Below are positions 1-7,635 of a stretch of DNA of 8,622 nucleotides, one piece after another; positions within the stretch are counted from its first letter, which is position 1; each line of letters opens with the position of its first letter. The DNA is from Eubacteriales bacterium (GTDB taxonomy: Bacteria > Bacillota > Clostridia > JANYKE01). The notes under the pieces are model-generated. The model was not told the DNA's origin. It saw nothing but the letters and a program-made list of their open reading frames with translations, and did not search any database. A program made the translations under genes and the position numbers. The stretch is from assembly GCA_025361685.1 (NCBI GenBank), contig JANYKE010000081.1, positions 1 to 8,622 of the forward strand, given 5' to 3'.

Positions 1-1931
1 TCTAGTTCCGAATCACTCATAAACTCCTCTAAATCATAACCCCCGCTACGGTATTTGTAAAGCGTACTGCCCTTGTATTCCGGATCGCTTTTATCTGCAA
101 CTTGCAGACCCTCAATTGCGCCTCGAACAGCCTTCTCAATACTCTTAGGTGTGATTCCGTATTGCTCATTATATGCCCGCTGTCTTGTTCTTCTGCGCTC
201 GGTTTCGGCAAGTGCAATTTCCATTGAGTTAGTTATTCTGGCGGCATACATGATGACCTTGCCATTTACATTTCTTGCGGCACGTCCGATTGTTTGGATA
301 AGTGAAGTTGATGAGCGAAGAAAGCCTTCTTTGTCTGCGTCCAGAATTGCAATCAATGCAACCTCCGGAATGTCAAGTCCTTCTCTTAGCAAATTAATTC
401 CAATCAAAACATCAAACACGCCAAGCCGCAAGTCTCTGATTATTTCTGTTCGCTTAAGCGTGTCAATATCCGAATGCAAATACTCAACTTTAAAATCAAA
501 GTCGCCGAGATAAGTTGTGAGGTCCTCGGCCATGCGCTTGGTCAGCGTTGTAACAAGAACTCGAAATCCCGCGGCAACTGTATTTGTAATCTCACCAATC
601 AAATCATCAATCTGCCCCTCAACCGGACGGACAATTACTTCCGGATCGATCAACCCGGTCGGGCGAATAATCTGCTCAACAACTTGAACAGAATTCTTTC
701 GCTCGTATTCTGCCGGAGTCGCACTAACAAAAATAACTTGGTTTATTTTTTGCTCAAACTCTTCAAACATGAGCGGTCTGTTATCATATGCCGACGGAAG
801 TCTGAATCCAAAATTAACAAGTGATTCTTTGCGCGCCCTATCACCCTTATACATACCGCCAATCTGCGGTATCGAAACATGTGACTCATCAATGATCAAC
901 AGAAAATCGTCCGGGAAATAATCAATGAGCGTGTATGGTGAACTGCCCTGCGCGCGGCCGCTGATATGGCGCGAATAATTTTCGACTCCTGAGCAAAATC
1001 CTGTCTCGATCAACATTTCCAAATCGTAATTTGTACGTTCTTCAATTCGCTGTGCTTCAATTAATTTTCCGTTCATTTTAAAATTGTGAACAGACTCTTC
1101 GAGCTCGTCGCGAATTGTTTCAATAGCAACATTCATTTTTTCGCGCGAGGTCGCATAATGCGATGCAGGAAATATCGCAACGTGTTCGCGGTATCCAAGA
1201 ACTTCACCTGTGAGGCTGTCGATCTCGGTTAGCTTTTCAATCTCATCACCAAAAAACTCAACGCGAATTACTCTGGAGTCCGTGTCCGTTGGAAATATCT
1301 CGAGCACATCACCCCTTGCTCTGAATTTGCCGCGCCGAAAATCAATCTCATTTCGCTCGAATTGTATATCTACCAATTTGCGAATAATTTCGTCCCTATC
1401 TTTAATCATACCCTGTCTCAACGACAGCATCAGATCCGTATAATCCTCAGGGTCGCCGAGTCCATATATGCACGAAACGCTAGCCACAATAATAACGTCT
1501 CGGCGCTCAAACAGCGCGGCCGTAGCCGAGTGCCTCATCTTGTCTATCTCCTCGTTGAGCGCAGAATCCTTTTGTATATAGGTATCAGTTGCCGCGATAT
1601 ATGCTTCAGGCTGATAGTAATCGTAATAGCTCACAAAATATTCAACAGCATTGTCCGGAAAAAACTCCTTAAACTCAGAATACAATTGCGCGGCTAAAGT
1701 CTTATTATGCGCCATAACCAGAGTCGGCCTCTGCACTCGCTCTATAACATTAGCCATCGTAAACGTTTTGCCTGAACCCGTAACACCAAGCAGCGTCTGC
1801 CCATGCGCCCCCTCATTCAAGCCTCTCGTAATACTGTCGATCGCCTCAGGCTGATCGCCGCACGGCTCAAAATCCGCAACCAACTTAAACTTATTTATCT
1901 GTTCTGTCTCCCTATTAATATCCGTTTCCAA
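1..1931 (-). CDS. uvrB: UvrABC excision repair helicase subunit UvrB (3' end cut by window edge)
   Basis: UvrB is the damage-verifying DNA helicase of nucleotide excision repair; it is loaded by UvrA and recruits UvrC for incision. I translated the frame by hand from 1931 to the edge: 643 intact codons, no stop or frameshift. Visible in order: an N-terminal [11 protein letters not shown] segment (residues 21-31), Walker A GVTGSGKT (49-56), the tyrosine-rich beta-hairpin region [11 protein letters not shown] (101-111) that clamps DNA, Walker B-type DESH (348-351), the SATP motif after it, and helicase motif [11 protein letters not shown] (546-554). The C-terminal UVR domain that contacts UvrC would lie just past the edge; family members are usually about 655-675 residues. 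The start is TTG at 1931, because an in-frame TGA lies five codons upstream and no ATG or GTG fits. The sequence AAAGGG stands 7 nt before it. It has its own promoter and is functionally unrelated to the pst cluster upstream. Identification is very secure. Confidence 0.97.
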   Translation of the reverse strand, partial: METDINRETEQINKFKLVADFEPCGDQPEAIDSITRGLNEGAHGQTLLGVTGSGKTFTMANVIERVQRPTLVMAHNKTLAAQLYSEFKEFFPDNAVEYFVSYYDYYQPEAYIAATDTYIQKDSALNEEIDKMRHSATAALFERRDVIIVASVSCIYGLGDPEDYTDLMLSLRQGMIKDRDEIIRKLVDIQFERNEIDFRRGKFRARGDVLEIFPTDTDSRVIRVEFFGDEIEKLTEIDSLTGEVLGYREHVAIFPASHYATSREKMNVAIETIRDELEESVHNFKMNGKLIEAQRIEERTNYDLEMLIETGFCSGVENYSRHISGRAQGSSPYTLIDYFPDDFLLIIDESHVSIPQIGGMYKGDRARKESLVNFGFRLPSAYDNRPLMFEEFEQKINQVIFVSATPAEYERKNSVQVVEQIIRPTGLIDPEVIVRPVEGQIDDLIGEITNTVAAGFRVLVTTLTKRMAEDLTTYLGDFDFKVEYLHSDIDTLKRTEIIRDLRLGVFDVLIGINLLREGLDIPEVALIAILDADKEGFLRSSTSLIQTIGRAARNVNGKVIMYAARITNSMEIALAETERRRTRQRAYNEQYGITPKSIEKAVRGAIEGLQVADKSDPEYKGSTLYKYRSGGYDLEEFMSDSEL

Positions 1932-1935
1932 CCGG

Positions 1936-1945
1936 CTTCCCTTTC
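1936..1945 (-). promoter_or_regulatory. uvrB ribosome binding site, supports TTG start
   Basis: On the minus strand this reads GAAAGGGAAG. Its AAAGGG core ends 7 nt before the TTG at 1931. It is a moderate Shine-Dalgarno match and is the main support for choosing the TTG. An alternative AGGGAG inside the first codons has no ATG, GTG or TTG at a useful distance downstream. Confidence 0.6.
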
Positions 1946-1956
1946 ACAATTTTTTA

Positions 1957-1986
1957 TTTTTAACTTAGTTTTTAACTTAGTTTTTA
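1957..1986. repeat. 12-bp tandem duplication in the uvrB leader
   Basis: TTTTTAACTTAG occurs at 1957-1968 and again, identically, at 1969-1980. It is followed by the first six bases of a third copy at 1981-1986. It lies in the untranslated leader between the predicted uvrB start of transcription and the ribosome binding site. It may be simple replication slippage in A/T-rich DNA; no function can be assigned. Confidence 0.8.
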
Positions 1987-2000
1987 TCAATGAAAAGACA

Positions 2001-2020
2001 CGAGAATAACCTGACTCTCG
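2001..2020 (-). other. Small inverted repeat at the predicted 5' end of the uvrB transcript
   Basis: The minus strand reads CGAGAGTCAGGTTATTCTCG: a perfect 5-bp stem (CGAGA/TCTCG) with a 10-nt loop. It begins within a few bases of the transcription start predicted from the promoter at 2029-2057. It could be a 5'-terminal mRNA hairpin or an operator overlapping the start. It does not match the Gram-positive LexA box (CGAAC-N4-GTTCG). The sequence after it, TGTCTTTTC, is too poor in T to make a convincing terminator for the upstream operon. Confidence 0.4.
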
Positions 2021-2028
2021 CATCTCAT

Positions 2029-2057
2029 ATTATACCATATATTAAAAATCTTGTAAC
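2029..2057 (-). promoter_or_regulatory. Predicted sigma-A-type promoter of uvrB
   Basis: On the minus strand there is a perfect -10 box TATAAT (2034 down to 2029). It lies exactly 17 bp after GTTACA (2057 down to 2052), which matches four of the six bases of the TTGACA -35 consensus. Transcription would begin near 2022, leaving a leader of about 90 nt before the TTG start. This means uvrB need not depend on read-through from the pst-pho genes. I looked for a LexA/DinR box across 1932-2134 and found none. Confidence 0.65.
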
Positions 2058-2134
2058 CGAAATCCCGCCACAAATATTGGTTAATTTGAGAAATATATGA
2101 ACAACTTTTATCTATTTGTAAATTTTGACTAAAT

Positions 2135-3520
2135 CTAAAGTGTAACAGTAATCGCTGTCCCCTCGTCAGGAGCACTCTTAATTGAAATAGTGCCGTCTAA
2201 ATTGCTGACGGCGTGCTTGACGATGGCGAGGCCGAGTCCGGTTCCGCCGGCCTTCTTGGATCGGCTTTTATCGACTCTGTAAAAACGTTCGAATACTTTT
2301 TCTTGATCCTTCTCTTCGATTCCTATTCCCGTATCAGAAACTGCAAATCGTGTCTTGCCCGTCTCCGTAAATCTCTCGATTTCAATCTTTATGCTTCCGT
2401 CCTGCACGTTGTATTTAACTGCGTTATCAAAAATATTCTGAATCACAATCGAAATCAAATCCTCACTCGCCTCGACTCGCGCATCCCCAACAATTTCCAC
2501 ACTCAGGTTTTTTTCCTTAATCTGATTCTCAAGAATCGCCAGCTCTTTTTCAAATTCTGCGCGCAACGAAATCTCACTCGTGTCGTGAATCGTTTTTGCA
2601 TTTTCAAAATCCGACAGCATCAAAATATCATTTATCAAATATATTAATCTGTTGCTCTCATCAAGAATAAGCTTGCTGTATTTTTTTATGTCCGCCTTAT
2701 CCTTCACCATATCCTCAGCTATCAATTCCGAAAATCCGCGAATAGATGTGAGCGGTGTTTTTAATTCGTGAGTCACATTTTCGAAAAGCTCGCGCTTCAC
2801 GCCTTCAAGTCTCATGAGTTCAGTAACATCATTTATAAGCAGAACCACGCCGCCGCTCTTGACGTAACTGATAAATGCCATGTACACCTTATCGTTTGTA
2901 ACATAATTTACAATCGTCTCAGTTTCATTCTGCATTTCACCTTTGACCGCATCCTGCAGTTCAATATTTCTGCACAGCATCAAGAAATTATTATCGGTCG
3001 CGCCCGTCGGAAAGCTCAGCATCTCGGCAACAATTTCATTCTTCAGGAGAATGATAAAATTATTGTCGACAAATAATATGCCTTCTTTCATATTGCTTAT
3101 TATGTCTTCGATTTTTTGTTTCTCATTTTTAATTTGATTAATATTGTTGCTTAACTCTTCCGACAATTCTTTAAAATCCTGAATTATAAGATAAAACTCT
3201 TCGTAGTATTCGCCCGTTTTTAACGACTTGTCTTTATCCCTTATCGTCTCACGCAAACTCTTTGCAAATGATTCAAAATACTTAACAAGTTTTTTTGTAA
3301 ATACTGATGAGAATATCAAAGAAATAATTATTAGTAAAATAATGAGAATGATTATGAAAGGAATCATACTCATGATCAATTCCTGCATCACAGAAAATGG
3401 CAAAGTGCTTTTAGTGATTCTGTTGTATTCAAAATTGGCAAGCATAAATGATACTGTTGTAAATATTGCCAGCACTGCCAAATTTAGAATTACCATAAAC
3501 AAAATTATTCTTTTCTTCAT
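2135..3520 (-). CDS. phoR: PhoR-type membrane sensor histidine kinase
   Basis: This is the sensor kinase partner of the response regulator encoded just upstream, 461 residues. It has two membrane helices (about 4-28 and 51-73) joined by an external loop of only about 22 residues. A HAMP-like or coiled region (about 74-135, degenerate) follows, then a PAS-like domain (about 137-235). The HisKA dimerisation helix carries phospho-accepting H251 in VTHELKTPL. The HATPase domain has the N box QNIFDNAVKYN (361-371), the G1 box DTGIG (396-400), the F box FERFYRVD and the G2 box GGTGLGL (425-431). The ATG at 3520 overlaps the regulator's TGA by 4 nt (ATGA). It has no good Shine-Dalgarno, so translational coupling is likely. 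The short loop resembles E. coli PhoR and not Bacillus PhoR, which has a large external domain. The phosphate role is inferred from its position in the pst-phoU cluster plus the PAS-HisKA layout; the kinase identity itself is certain. Confidence 0.93.
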   Translation of the reverse strand: MKKRIILFMVILNLAVLAIFTTVSFMLANFEYNRITKSTLPFSVMQELIMSMIPFIIILIILLIIISLIFSSVFTKKLVKYFESFAKSLRETIRDKDKSLKTGEYYEEFYLIIQDFKELSEELSNNINQIKNEKQKIEDIISNMKEGILFVDNNFIILLKNEIVAEMLSFPTGATDNNFLMLCRNIELQDAVKGEMQNETETIVNYVTNDKVYMAFISYVKSGGVVLLINDVTELMRLEGVKRELFENVTHELKTPLTSIRGFSELIAEDMVKDKADIKKYSKLILDESNRLIYLINDILMLSDFENAKTIHDTSEISLRAEFEKELAILENQIKEKNLSVEIVGDARVEASEDLISIVIQNIFDNAVKYNVQDGSIKIEIERFTETGKTRFAVSDTGIGIEEKDQEKVFERFYRVDKSRSKKAGGTGLGLAIVKHAVSNLDGTISIKSAPDEGTAITVTL

Positions 3521-4233
3521 TTGCCGGCACCACTTCTGTCACCACTGTTAATTCTATATCCGAATCCTCTGACTGTTTCAATATATTTCGGGTTAGCGGC
3601 ATCGTCTCCCAATTTATGCCGTATCGATTTTATGTGCATGTCAACTGTTCTTGTGCCGCCGTCAAAGTCATATCCCCAAATCTTGTCCAAAAGAATGTCG
3701 CGCGATATGGCAATGTTCTCATTCTTAATCAAAAACAACAGCACCTCATATTCTTTAAACGTCAGGTCAATTTTAGCACTATCCTTACTCACCGTTCTGC
3801 TCTCAGTATTAATTTCCAAATCGAACATCTTAATCGGTTTGCGTTTTGAAATGTCCCCGGTCTCAGCGGCGCTGTACCTGCGCAGCACAGCCTTAACGCG
3901 CGCCAGCAGCTCCAACGGCCCAAACGGTTTCGTAACATAATCGTCAGCACCCAGCTCCAGCCCTTTTACTTTGTCAACCTCACCCGTCTTCGCTGTCAAA
4001 AATATAACCGGCATCTTGTATCCGCTCGCCCTAAGCCGCTCCAAAATTTCCAGACCTGTAACATGCGGCATCATAATATCCAAAATAACCAGCGACGGAT
4101 CCTGCACCTTGCACTCAACCAAAAACTCCATTCCATCCTCAAAGCAGACTGCTTCATAACCGCCCGCCTCAATGCTGCATTTGATTAATTCCCGAATGCC
4201 GTCATCATCTTCCACAATACAAATCGGTCGCAT
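3517..4233 (-). CDS. phoP: OmpR/PhoB-family response regulator of the phosphate regulon (PhoP/PhoB)
   Basis: This 238-residue DNA-binding regulator is expected to activate pst and other Pho genes when phosphorylated. The receiver domain (about 3-118) has acidic-pocket residues D9 and D10, the phospho-acceptor D52 in LDIMMP, T80, and K102 in TKPF. The winged-helix output domain (about 134-228) shows TFKEYEVLLFL, the recognition-helix region RTVDMHIKSIRHKLG, and the closing hairpin YIETVRGFGYRI. The ATG at 4233 is preferred over an upstream TTG at 4248, because a strong GGAGGA lies just before the ATG and the TTG would overlap phoU. It follows phoU after 11 nt and shares ATGA with the kinase gene. 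Firmicute naming would be PhoP and proteobacterial naming PhoB; the two names denote the same role here. The family is certain; the phosphate assignment rests on context and is strong. Confidence 0.94.
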   Translation of the reverse strand: MRPICIVEDDDGIRELIKCSIEAGGYEAVCFEDGMEFLVECKVQDPSLVILDIMMPHVTGLEILERLRASGYKMPVIFLTAKTGEVDKVKGLELGADDYVTKPFGPLELLARVKAVLRRYSAAETGDISKRKPIKMFDLEINTESRTVSKDSAKIDLTFKEYEVLLFLIKNENIAISRDILLDKIWGYDFDGGTRTVDMHIKSIRHKLGDDAANPKYIETVRGFGYRINSGDRSGAGK

Positions 4234-4236
4234 AAA

Positions 4237-4242
4237 TCCTCC
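4237..4242 (-). promoter_or_regulatory. Ribosome binding site of the response regulator
   Basis: The minus strand reads GGAGGA, a strong Shine-Dalgarno with short spacing (3 nt after the hexamer) before the ATG at 4233. It sits within the 11-nt gap after the phoU stop (TGA, 4245-4247). It decides the start in favour of the ATG over the TTG at 4248. Confidence 0.75.
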
Positions 4243-4244
4243 AA

Positions 4245-4901
4245 TCAAAATACTCTGATATTCTTATGCTCGCCCGTAATTGCAACGATAATCCAATCAG
4301 CAATATTTTCCGCATGGTCGCCAATTCTTTCAAGATATTTCGAAATCATAACAAAATCAATTGCCTGATTTGCAGTTCCCTCATCTCTTACAATAAATGA
4401 AACAAGTTCTTTTCTGTTATTCTGGAACATTGTGTCCATCTCTTCATCCATTTCAATTACCTGCTTTGCAAGCTCCAAATCCATCGAGACAAATGCATTG
4501 ATTGCTTGGTTCACCATCTTAACCGCAAGCTCACCCATTTTAATTGTATGAACCGGTTCCTTAATGTAAGGGTCATCGATAAAATGAAGAAGCACTTCTG
4601 CTATGTCCGCAGATTGATCAGCAATACGCTCCATGTCATTTATTATTTTTAATGCAGACGAAATCGTGCGCAGATCTCTTGCAACAGGTTGCTGCGAAAG
4701 CAATAATCTGTAGCACTTGCCTTCAATCGCCTTTTCAAAATCATCGATAATATCATCGTTTTCAATTACATCAAGAGCCATCTGTTTGTCCTTGTTTTTT
4801 AGCGCCCCGATAGCATCACTGATTGCGCGCTCTACGTGTGCTCCCATTTCAACCAACGATAGATTAATATCTTCCAAACTTTTGTCAAAATTATTTCTCA
4901 T
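4245..4901 (-). CDS. phoU: Phosphate signalling protein PhoU
   Basis: PhoU is a cytoplasmic, metal-binding helical protein that connects the PstSCAB transporter to the PhoR kinase. It represses the Pho response in high phosphate and limits uptake. The 218-residue product is typical for Firmicutes (E. coli PhoU is about 240). It shows the family's internal duplication of two three-helix bundles, each with an acidic E-R-I-x-D-x-x-x-x-I motif: ERIADQSADIAE (91-102) and ERIGDHAENIADW (191-203). The conserved QPVARDLR (71-78) is also present. I chose the ATG at 4901, since a G-rich AGAGGGGGG lies 6 nt before it and the residues begin with the usual MRNNFDKSLEDI; a longer frame from 4946 lacks a comparable site. 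The 82-nt gap from pstB contains a 10-bp tandem repeat that may be a regulatory site. The regulator and kinase genes follow directly, matching PhoU's role as go-between. Confidence 0.96.
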   Translation of the reverse strand: MRNNFDKSLEDINLSLVEMGAHVERAISDAIGALKNKDKQMALDVIENDDIIDDFEKAIEGKCYRLLLSQQPVARDLRTISSALKIINDMERIADQSADIAEVLLHFIDDPYIKEPVHTIKMGELAVKMVNQAINAFVSMDLELAKQVIEMDEEMDTMFQNNRKELVSFIVRDEGTANQAIDFVMISKYLERIGDHAENIADWIIVAITGEHKNIRVF

Positions 4902-4907
4902 AATTTT

Positions 4908-4916
4908 CCCCCCTCT
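4908..4916 (-). promoter_or_regulatory. phoU ribosome binding site
   Basis: The minus strand reads AGAGGGGGG, ending 6 nt before the ATG at 4901. It supports the 218-residue form of PhoU over a version with 15 additional N-terminal residues. Confidence 0.65.
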
Positions 4917-4934
4917 TGATACTCCCTTTGCAAC

Positions 4935-4964
4935 ACTTAACAGCACTTAACAACCAATAACAAC
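4935..4964. repeat. 10-bp tandem repeat with TTAACA-like hexamers, candidate PhoP-binding site
   Basis: On the plus strand three consecutive decamers read ACTTAACAGC (4935-4944), ACTTAACAAC (4945-4954) and CAATAACAAC (4955-4964). The hexamers TTAACA, TTAACA and ATAACA therefore recur every 10 bp, on one face of the helix. The Bacillus PhoP box is a set of direct TT(A/C/T)A(C/T)A hexamers separated by roughly 5 nt, so the motif is close, though the period is 10 and not 11. It lies between the pstB stop and the phoU start, 34-63 nt before the phoU ATG, with the hexamers on the strand opposite the genes. The repeat is seen directly; the binding role is inference. A degenerate fourth unit may lie at 4925-4934. 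Confidence 0.5.
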
Positions 4965-4983
4965 TCTACCGCATCTATCAACA

Positions 4984-5742
4984 TCATCCGAATCTGCCGG
5001 TTATATAATCTTCCGTTTTTTTATTCTGCGGCATCGAGAATATATCTTCTGTGTTTCCTGTTTCTATAACCTCGCCTACTAAGAAAAATGCTGCCTTGTC
5101 GGAAACTCTCACTGCCTGCTGCATATTGTGCGTCACTATTACAATAGTATAATTCTCTTTAAGCGTAAAAATCAAGTCTTCGATTTTTAAAGTTGATATC
5201 GGGTCAAGCGCAGAGGTCGGCTCGTCCATTAACAAAATCTCCGGCTCAACCGCAAGTGCTCTTGCAACACATATCCTCTGCTGCTGACCTCCCGACAAAC
5301 TCAGCGCACTTTTTTTCAAACGATCCTTTGCCTCTTCCCAAACCGCAGCACTCTTCAAACTCTTTTCAACTATCTCGTCCAGAACCACTCTTTTTTTAAT
5401 TCCGTGAATTCTTGGCCCGTATGCAATGTTGTCGTATATGCTCATCGGAAATGGATTTGGTGACTGGAAAACCATGCCTATTTTTTTACGCAGAATTGTA
5501 ACGTCAACTTTTGGATCGTAAACACTCTCTCCGTCCAGAATAACATCGCCCTCAATTTTCACACCCGGAATCAAGTCGTTCATTCTGTTGAGTGCTTTTA
5601 AAAATGTCGACTTGCCGCAGCCCGACGGGCCTATCAATGCGGTAACCATATTTTCGCTCATGTGAAGGTTGACATTCTTTAGTGCATGATTTGCTCCGTA
5701 GTGAAGGTTCAAATCTTTCGTGTATAATTTTGCTTCGCTCAT
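4984..5742 (-). CDS. pstB: Phosphate ABC transporter ATP-binding protein PstB
   Basis: PstB is the cytoplasmic ATPase that powers phosphate import through PstC-PstA. The 252-residue protein has every ABC motif: Walker [10 protein letters not shown] (38-46), Q-loop Q93 within [16 protein letters not shown], signature LSGGQQQR (149-156), Walker B ILLMDEP (169-175), D-loop SALD (177-180) and switch histidine H205. The PNPFPMSI stretch after the Q-loop and the C-terminal EDYITGRFG are characteristic of PstB as opposed to other importer ATPases. The ATG at 5742 is preferred to a GTG at 5766, since AAAGGA lies 8 nt before it and the usual N-terminus (short lead then [10 protein letters not shown]) follows. 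It begins 28 nt after the pstA stop, in the same operon. Identification is very secure. Confidence 0.97.
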   Translation of the reverse strand: MSEAKLYTKDLNLHYGANHALKNVNLHMSENMVTALIGPSGCGKSTFLKALNRMNDLIPGVKIEGDVILDGESVYDPKVDVTILRKKIGMVFQSPNPFPMSIYDNIAYGPRIHGIKKRVVLDEIVEKSLKSAAVWEEAKDRLKKSALSLSGGQQQRICVARALAVEPEILLMDEPTSALDPISTLKIEDLIFTLKENYTIVIVTHNMQQAVRVSDKAAFFLVGEVIETGNTEDIFSMPQNKKTEDYITGRFG

Positions 5743-5750
5743 CTTGTTAA

Positions 5751-5756
5751 TCCTTT
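5751..5756 (-). promoter_or_regulatory. pstB ribosome binding site
   Basis: The minus strand reads AAAGGA, 8 nt before the ATG at 5742. It selects this start over the in-frame GTG at 5766, inside whose reading frame it would otherwise lie. Confidence 0.7.
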
Positions 5757-5770
5757 CGTTAATCACTTCT

Positions 5771-6685
5771 TCAATTTAGTCCCATGCTTTTGCGTTTTAA
5801 TCTGCTGCTGGTCACTCGCGTAACAATATTAAGTGTGAGTACAATAACCAACAGAACCACCGCAATTGCAAAGCCGGTATCGTTGTCTCCGCGTGAATAT
5901 GCGTATCGGTAAAGCTCGACTGAAAGCGTTGAGCCTGACCCCATAATCTGTTCGAAAAAATTACCCTTCGGCAAATACATTGCACTTCCGCCCGCTACCA
6001 AAATCAGCGCAGCTGACTCTCCGACAATACGTCCAACAGAAAGAATTACAGCCGTAATTATTCCCGGCAATGCAGTCGGCACCAACAGAGTTCTTATCAT
6101 GTACCACTTTGTGGCTCCGATTCCAAGTGAACCCTCGCGATAACTTTTCGGAACTGCCCTTAGCGCCTCTTGTGTCGTTCTTATTATTATCGGCAGAACC
6201 ATTATCGTCAATGTCAATGACCCCGCAAGCAAGGACACTTTAAAATTCAAAGCGACGCAGAAAAACACATAACCGAAAACGCCGAATAGTATTGACGGGA
6301 TTCCTGTGAGTGTCTCGGTCGTAAACTCAATTACCTTCAAGAGTTTGCCCGGCTTTGCATATTCGTTAACATAAATCGCGCCACCCACCCCGAGTGGAAT
6401 TGCAAAAAGCAATGAAAGAAATATCATGTAAATTGTGTTGACTATGCTTGGTAAAATACCAACCGTCTGTTCTATAGGATTCGATGCCGTGGAAATAAGC
6501 GCCCACGAAATTGTCGGAAGCCCTCTGTAGAAAATATATATTATAAAATATATTATTACTGCCAGTATTGCAAATGAGGATAAGAAAATAAGAGCGTACA
6601 TAACCGCATCCAGCGGACGGGATTTCTTCTGCGTTAATGGATTTGAATTTGATAATTTGTTTAACAGTTCTTCTCTGTTTGTCAT
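5771..6685 (-). CDS. pstA: Phosphate ABC transporter permease PstA
   Basis: PstA is one of the two channel-forming permeases of the phosphate importer. It has 304 residues with a polar N-terminal tail of about 25 and roughly six hydrophobic helices (near 27-53, 76-106, 130-147, 150-170, 205-232 and 270-291). The cytoplasmic coupling loop that docks on PstB is the EAA-type stretch [20 protein letters not shown] (184-203). It is followed by the conserved [11 protein letters not shown] (217-227). The segment [19 protein letters not shown] (124-142) is typical of PstA. The ATG at 6685 shares its A with the pstC stop (TGATG), and AAAGG lies just upstream, so translation is probably coupled to pstC. 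It differs from PstC by its longer tail before the first helix and by its second position in the operon. Identification is secure. Confidence 0.96.
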   Translation of the reverse strand: MTNREELLNKLSNSNPLTQKKSRPLDAVMYALIFLSSFAILAVIIYFIIYIFYRGLPTISWALISTASNPIEQTVGILPSIVNTIYMIFLSLLFAIPLGVGGAIYVNEYAKPGKLLKVIEFTTETLTGIPSILFGVFGYVFFCVALNFKVSLLAGSLTLTIMVLPIIIRTTQEALRAVPKSYREGSLGIGATKWYMIRTLLVPTALPGIITAVILSVGRIVGESAALILVAGGSAMYLPKGNFFEQIMGSGSTLSVELYRYAYSRGDNDTGFAIAVVLLVIVLTLNIVTRVTSSRLKRKSMGLN

Positions 6686-7584
6686 CAGCCTTTAGTATCC
6701 TTTTTCAAAGTCACATTCATTACAAAATTAATTATCATTATAAATATGAAAAGCACCAAGCCAATTCCGTAGAGAGCCTCTCTCTGCATGCCGGACGAAT
6801 ATGCCCATTCAATTGAAATTCCAACTGTCATAAGTCTGACTGATTTTAGCAGCTCGGGCATTACAGGAGAATTACCCGCAACCATCAGCACGGCCATGGT
6901 TTCTCCGATTGCTCGTCCTGTTCCAAGCACCAACCCTGCAACAATTCCGCTCTTGGCAGCCGGCACAATTACTTTTAATATCGCTTGCATCTTTGAAGCT
7001 CCGAGTGCAAGAGCAGCCTCATTGTATTGGTGCGGAATTGCTCTTATCGAAACCTCGCTCACACTTATTATCGTCGGAAGAATCATGATAACGAGAACAA
7101 TTATTGCAGCGAGAAGCGAGCCTGATGTCTGCATTCCGAAAGCCTCTTGAATATTGAAAATTATCGGAACAATAAGTATCGCACCAAGCAGTCCGTAAAC
7201 GACTGACGGTATTCCCGAGAGTAGCTCAACCGCAGGACGAACTATTGCCGCCAATTTATTGTTGGCAATCCTGGATAAAAATATTGCGACAAGAACTCCG
7301 ATCGGAGCGGCTATAATGACCGCGGCAAGAGTTGCGCAAATTGAGGTTAATATGAACATTAAAATTCCGTATTGATTATTTTGCGGGTCCCAAACCTGAC
7401 CAAATAAAAAATCAATAGGCCCGATCTTTGCAATCGCGGGTCCACCCAGAAATATCATGTAAAGTGAAATCAGCAGCACGCTTATGACAGTAATAAATCC
7501 GCATGCGGTAAATATCACTTTCATTGAGCGCTCAACTTTTGTCTTGGTTTTTTTAGAATGAATTATCGATATTGAGTCTGCCAT
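6685..7584 (-). CDS. pstC: Phosphate ABC transporter permease PstC
   Basis: PstC pairs with PstA to form the membrane pathway for phosphate. It has 299 residues and roughly six hydrophobic helices (near 24-46, 73-103, 125-148, 158-178, 213-235 and 270-292). The ELLSGIPSVVYGLLG segment (120-134) is conserved in PstC. The EAA coupling loop starts with EAALALGASK (189-198) and is followed by GRAIGETMAV (223-232), where charged residues are needed for transport in characterised homologues. The ATG at 7584 has AAGGA 7 nt upstream. It is separated from pstS by 126 nt holding a terminator-like hairpin, so it is probably made at lower levels than PstS. It overlaps pstA by 1 nt. Identification is secure. 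Confidence 0.96.
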   Translation of the reverse strand: MADSISIIHSKKTKTKVERSMKVIFTACGFITVISVLLISLYMIFLGGPAIAKIGPIDFLFGQVWDPQNNQYGILMFILTSICATLAAVIIAAPIGVLVAIFLSRIANNKLAAIVRPAVELLSGIPSVVYGLLGAILIVPIIFNIQEAFGMQTSGSLLAAIIVLVIMILPTIISVSEVSIRAIPHQYNEAALALGASKMQAILKVIVPAAKSGIVAGLVLGTGRAIGETMAVLMVAGNSPVMPELLKSVRLMTVGISIEWAYSSGMQREALYGIGLVLFIFIMIINFVMNVTLKKDTKG

Positions 7585-7591
7585 TTATTAG

Positions 7592-7596
7592 TCCTT
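7592..7596 (-). promoter_or_regulatory. pstC ribosome binding site
   Basis: The minus strand reads AAGGA, ending 7 nt before the pstC ATG at 7584. It is a conventional Shine-Dalgarno and gives pstC independent translation initiation after the long gap from pstS. Confidence 0.65.
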
Positions 7597-7635
7597 GCCG
7601 TCGAATTTTTTTATTAGTTTTTAATTTGTTTTATG

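Noticed and set aside
29..217. Short minus-strand frame of 62 codons
   Set aside because: It is in a different frame from uvrB, overlaps its conserved coding sequence on the same strand, and has no support of its own.
73..513. Plus-strand open frame of 146 codons opposite uvrB
   Set aside because: It lies wholly antisense to an intact, strongly conserved uvrB frame, has no recognisable domain, and is explained as a shadow. The same holds for the other plus-strand frames at 474-824, 1210-1443 and 1362-1697.
2071..2088. CAAAT/ATTTG inverted repeat as a terminator for the kinase gene
   Set aside because: The stem is only 5 bp, A/T-rich, with an 8-nt loop and no T run after it on the minus strand.
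2213..2647. Plus-strand open frame of 144 codons opposite the kinase gene
   Set aside because: It is antisense to the ATPase domain of the kinase and its sequence resembles no family I recognise. Treated as a shadow, as are 3228-3551 and 3521-3940.
5743..5766. GTG start for pstB at 5766
   Set aside because: It has only a weak upstream purine stretch, whereas AAAGGA stands 8 nt before the ATG at 5742, which gives a normal PstB N-terminus.
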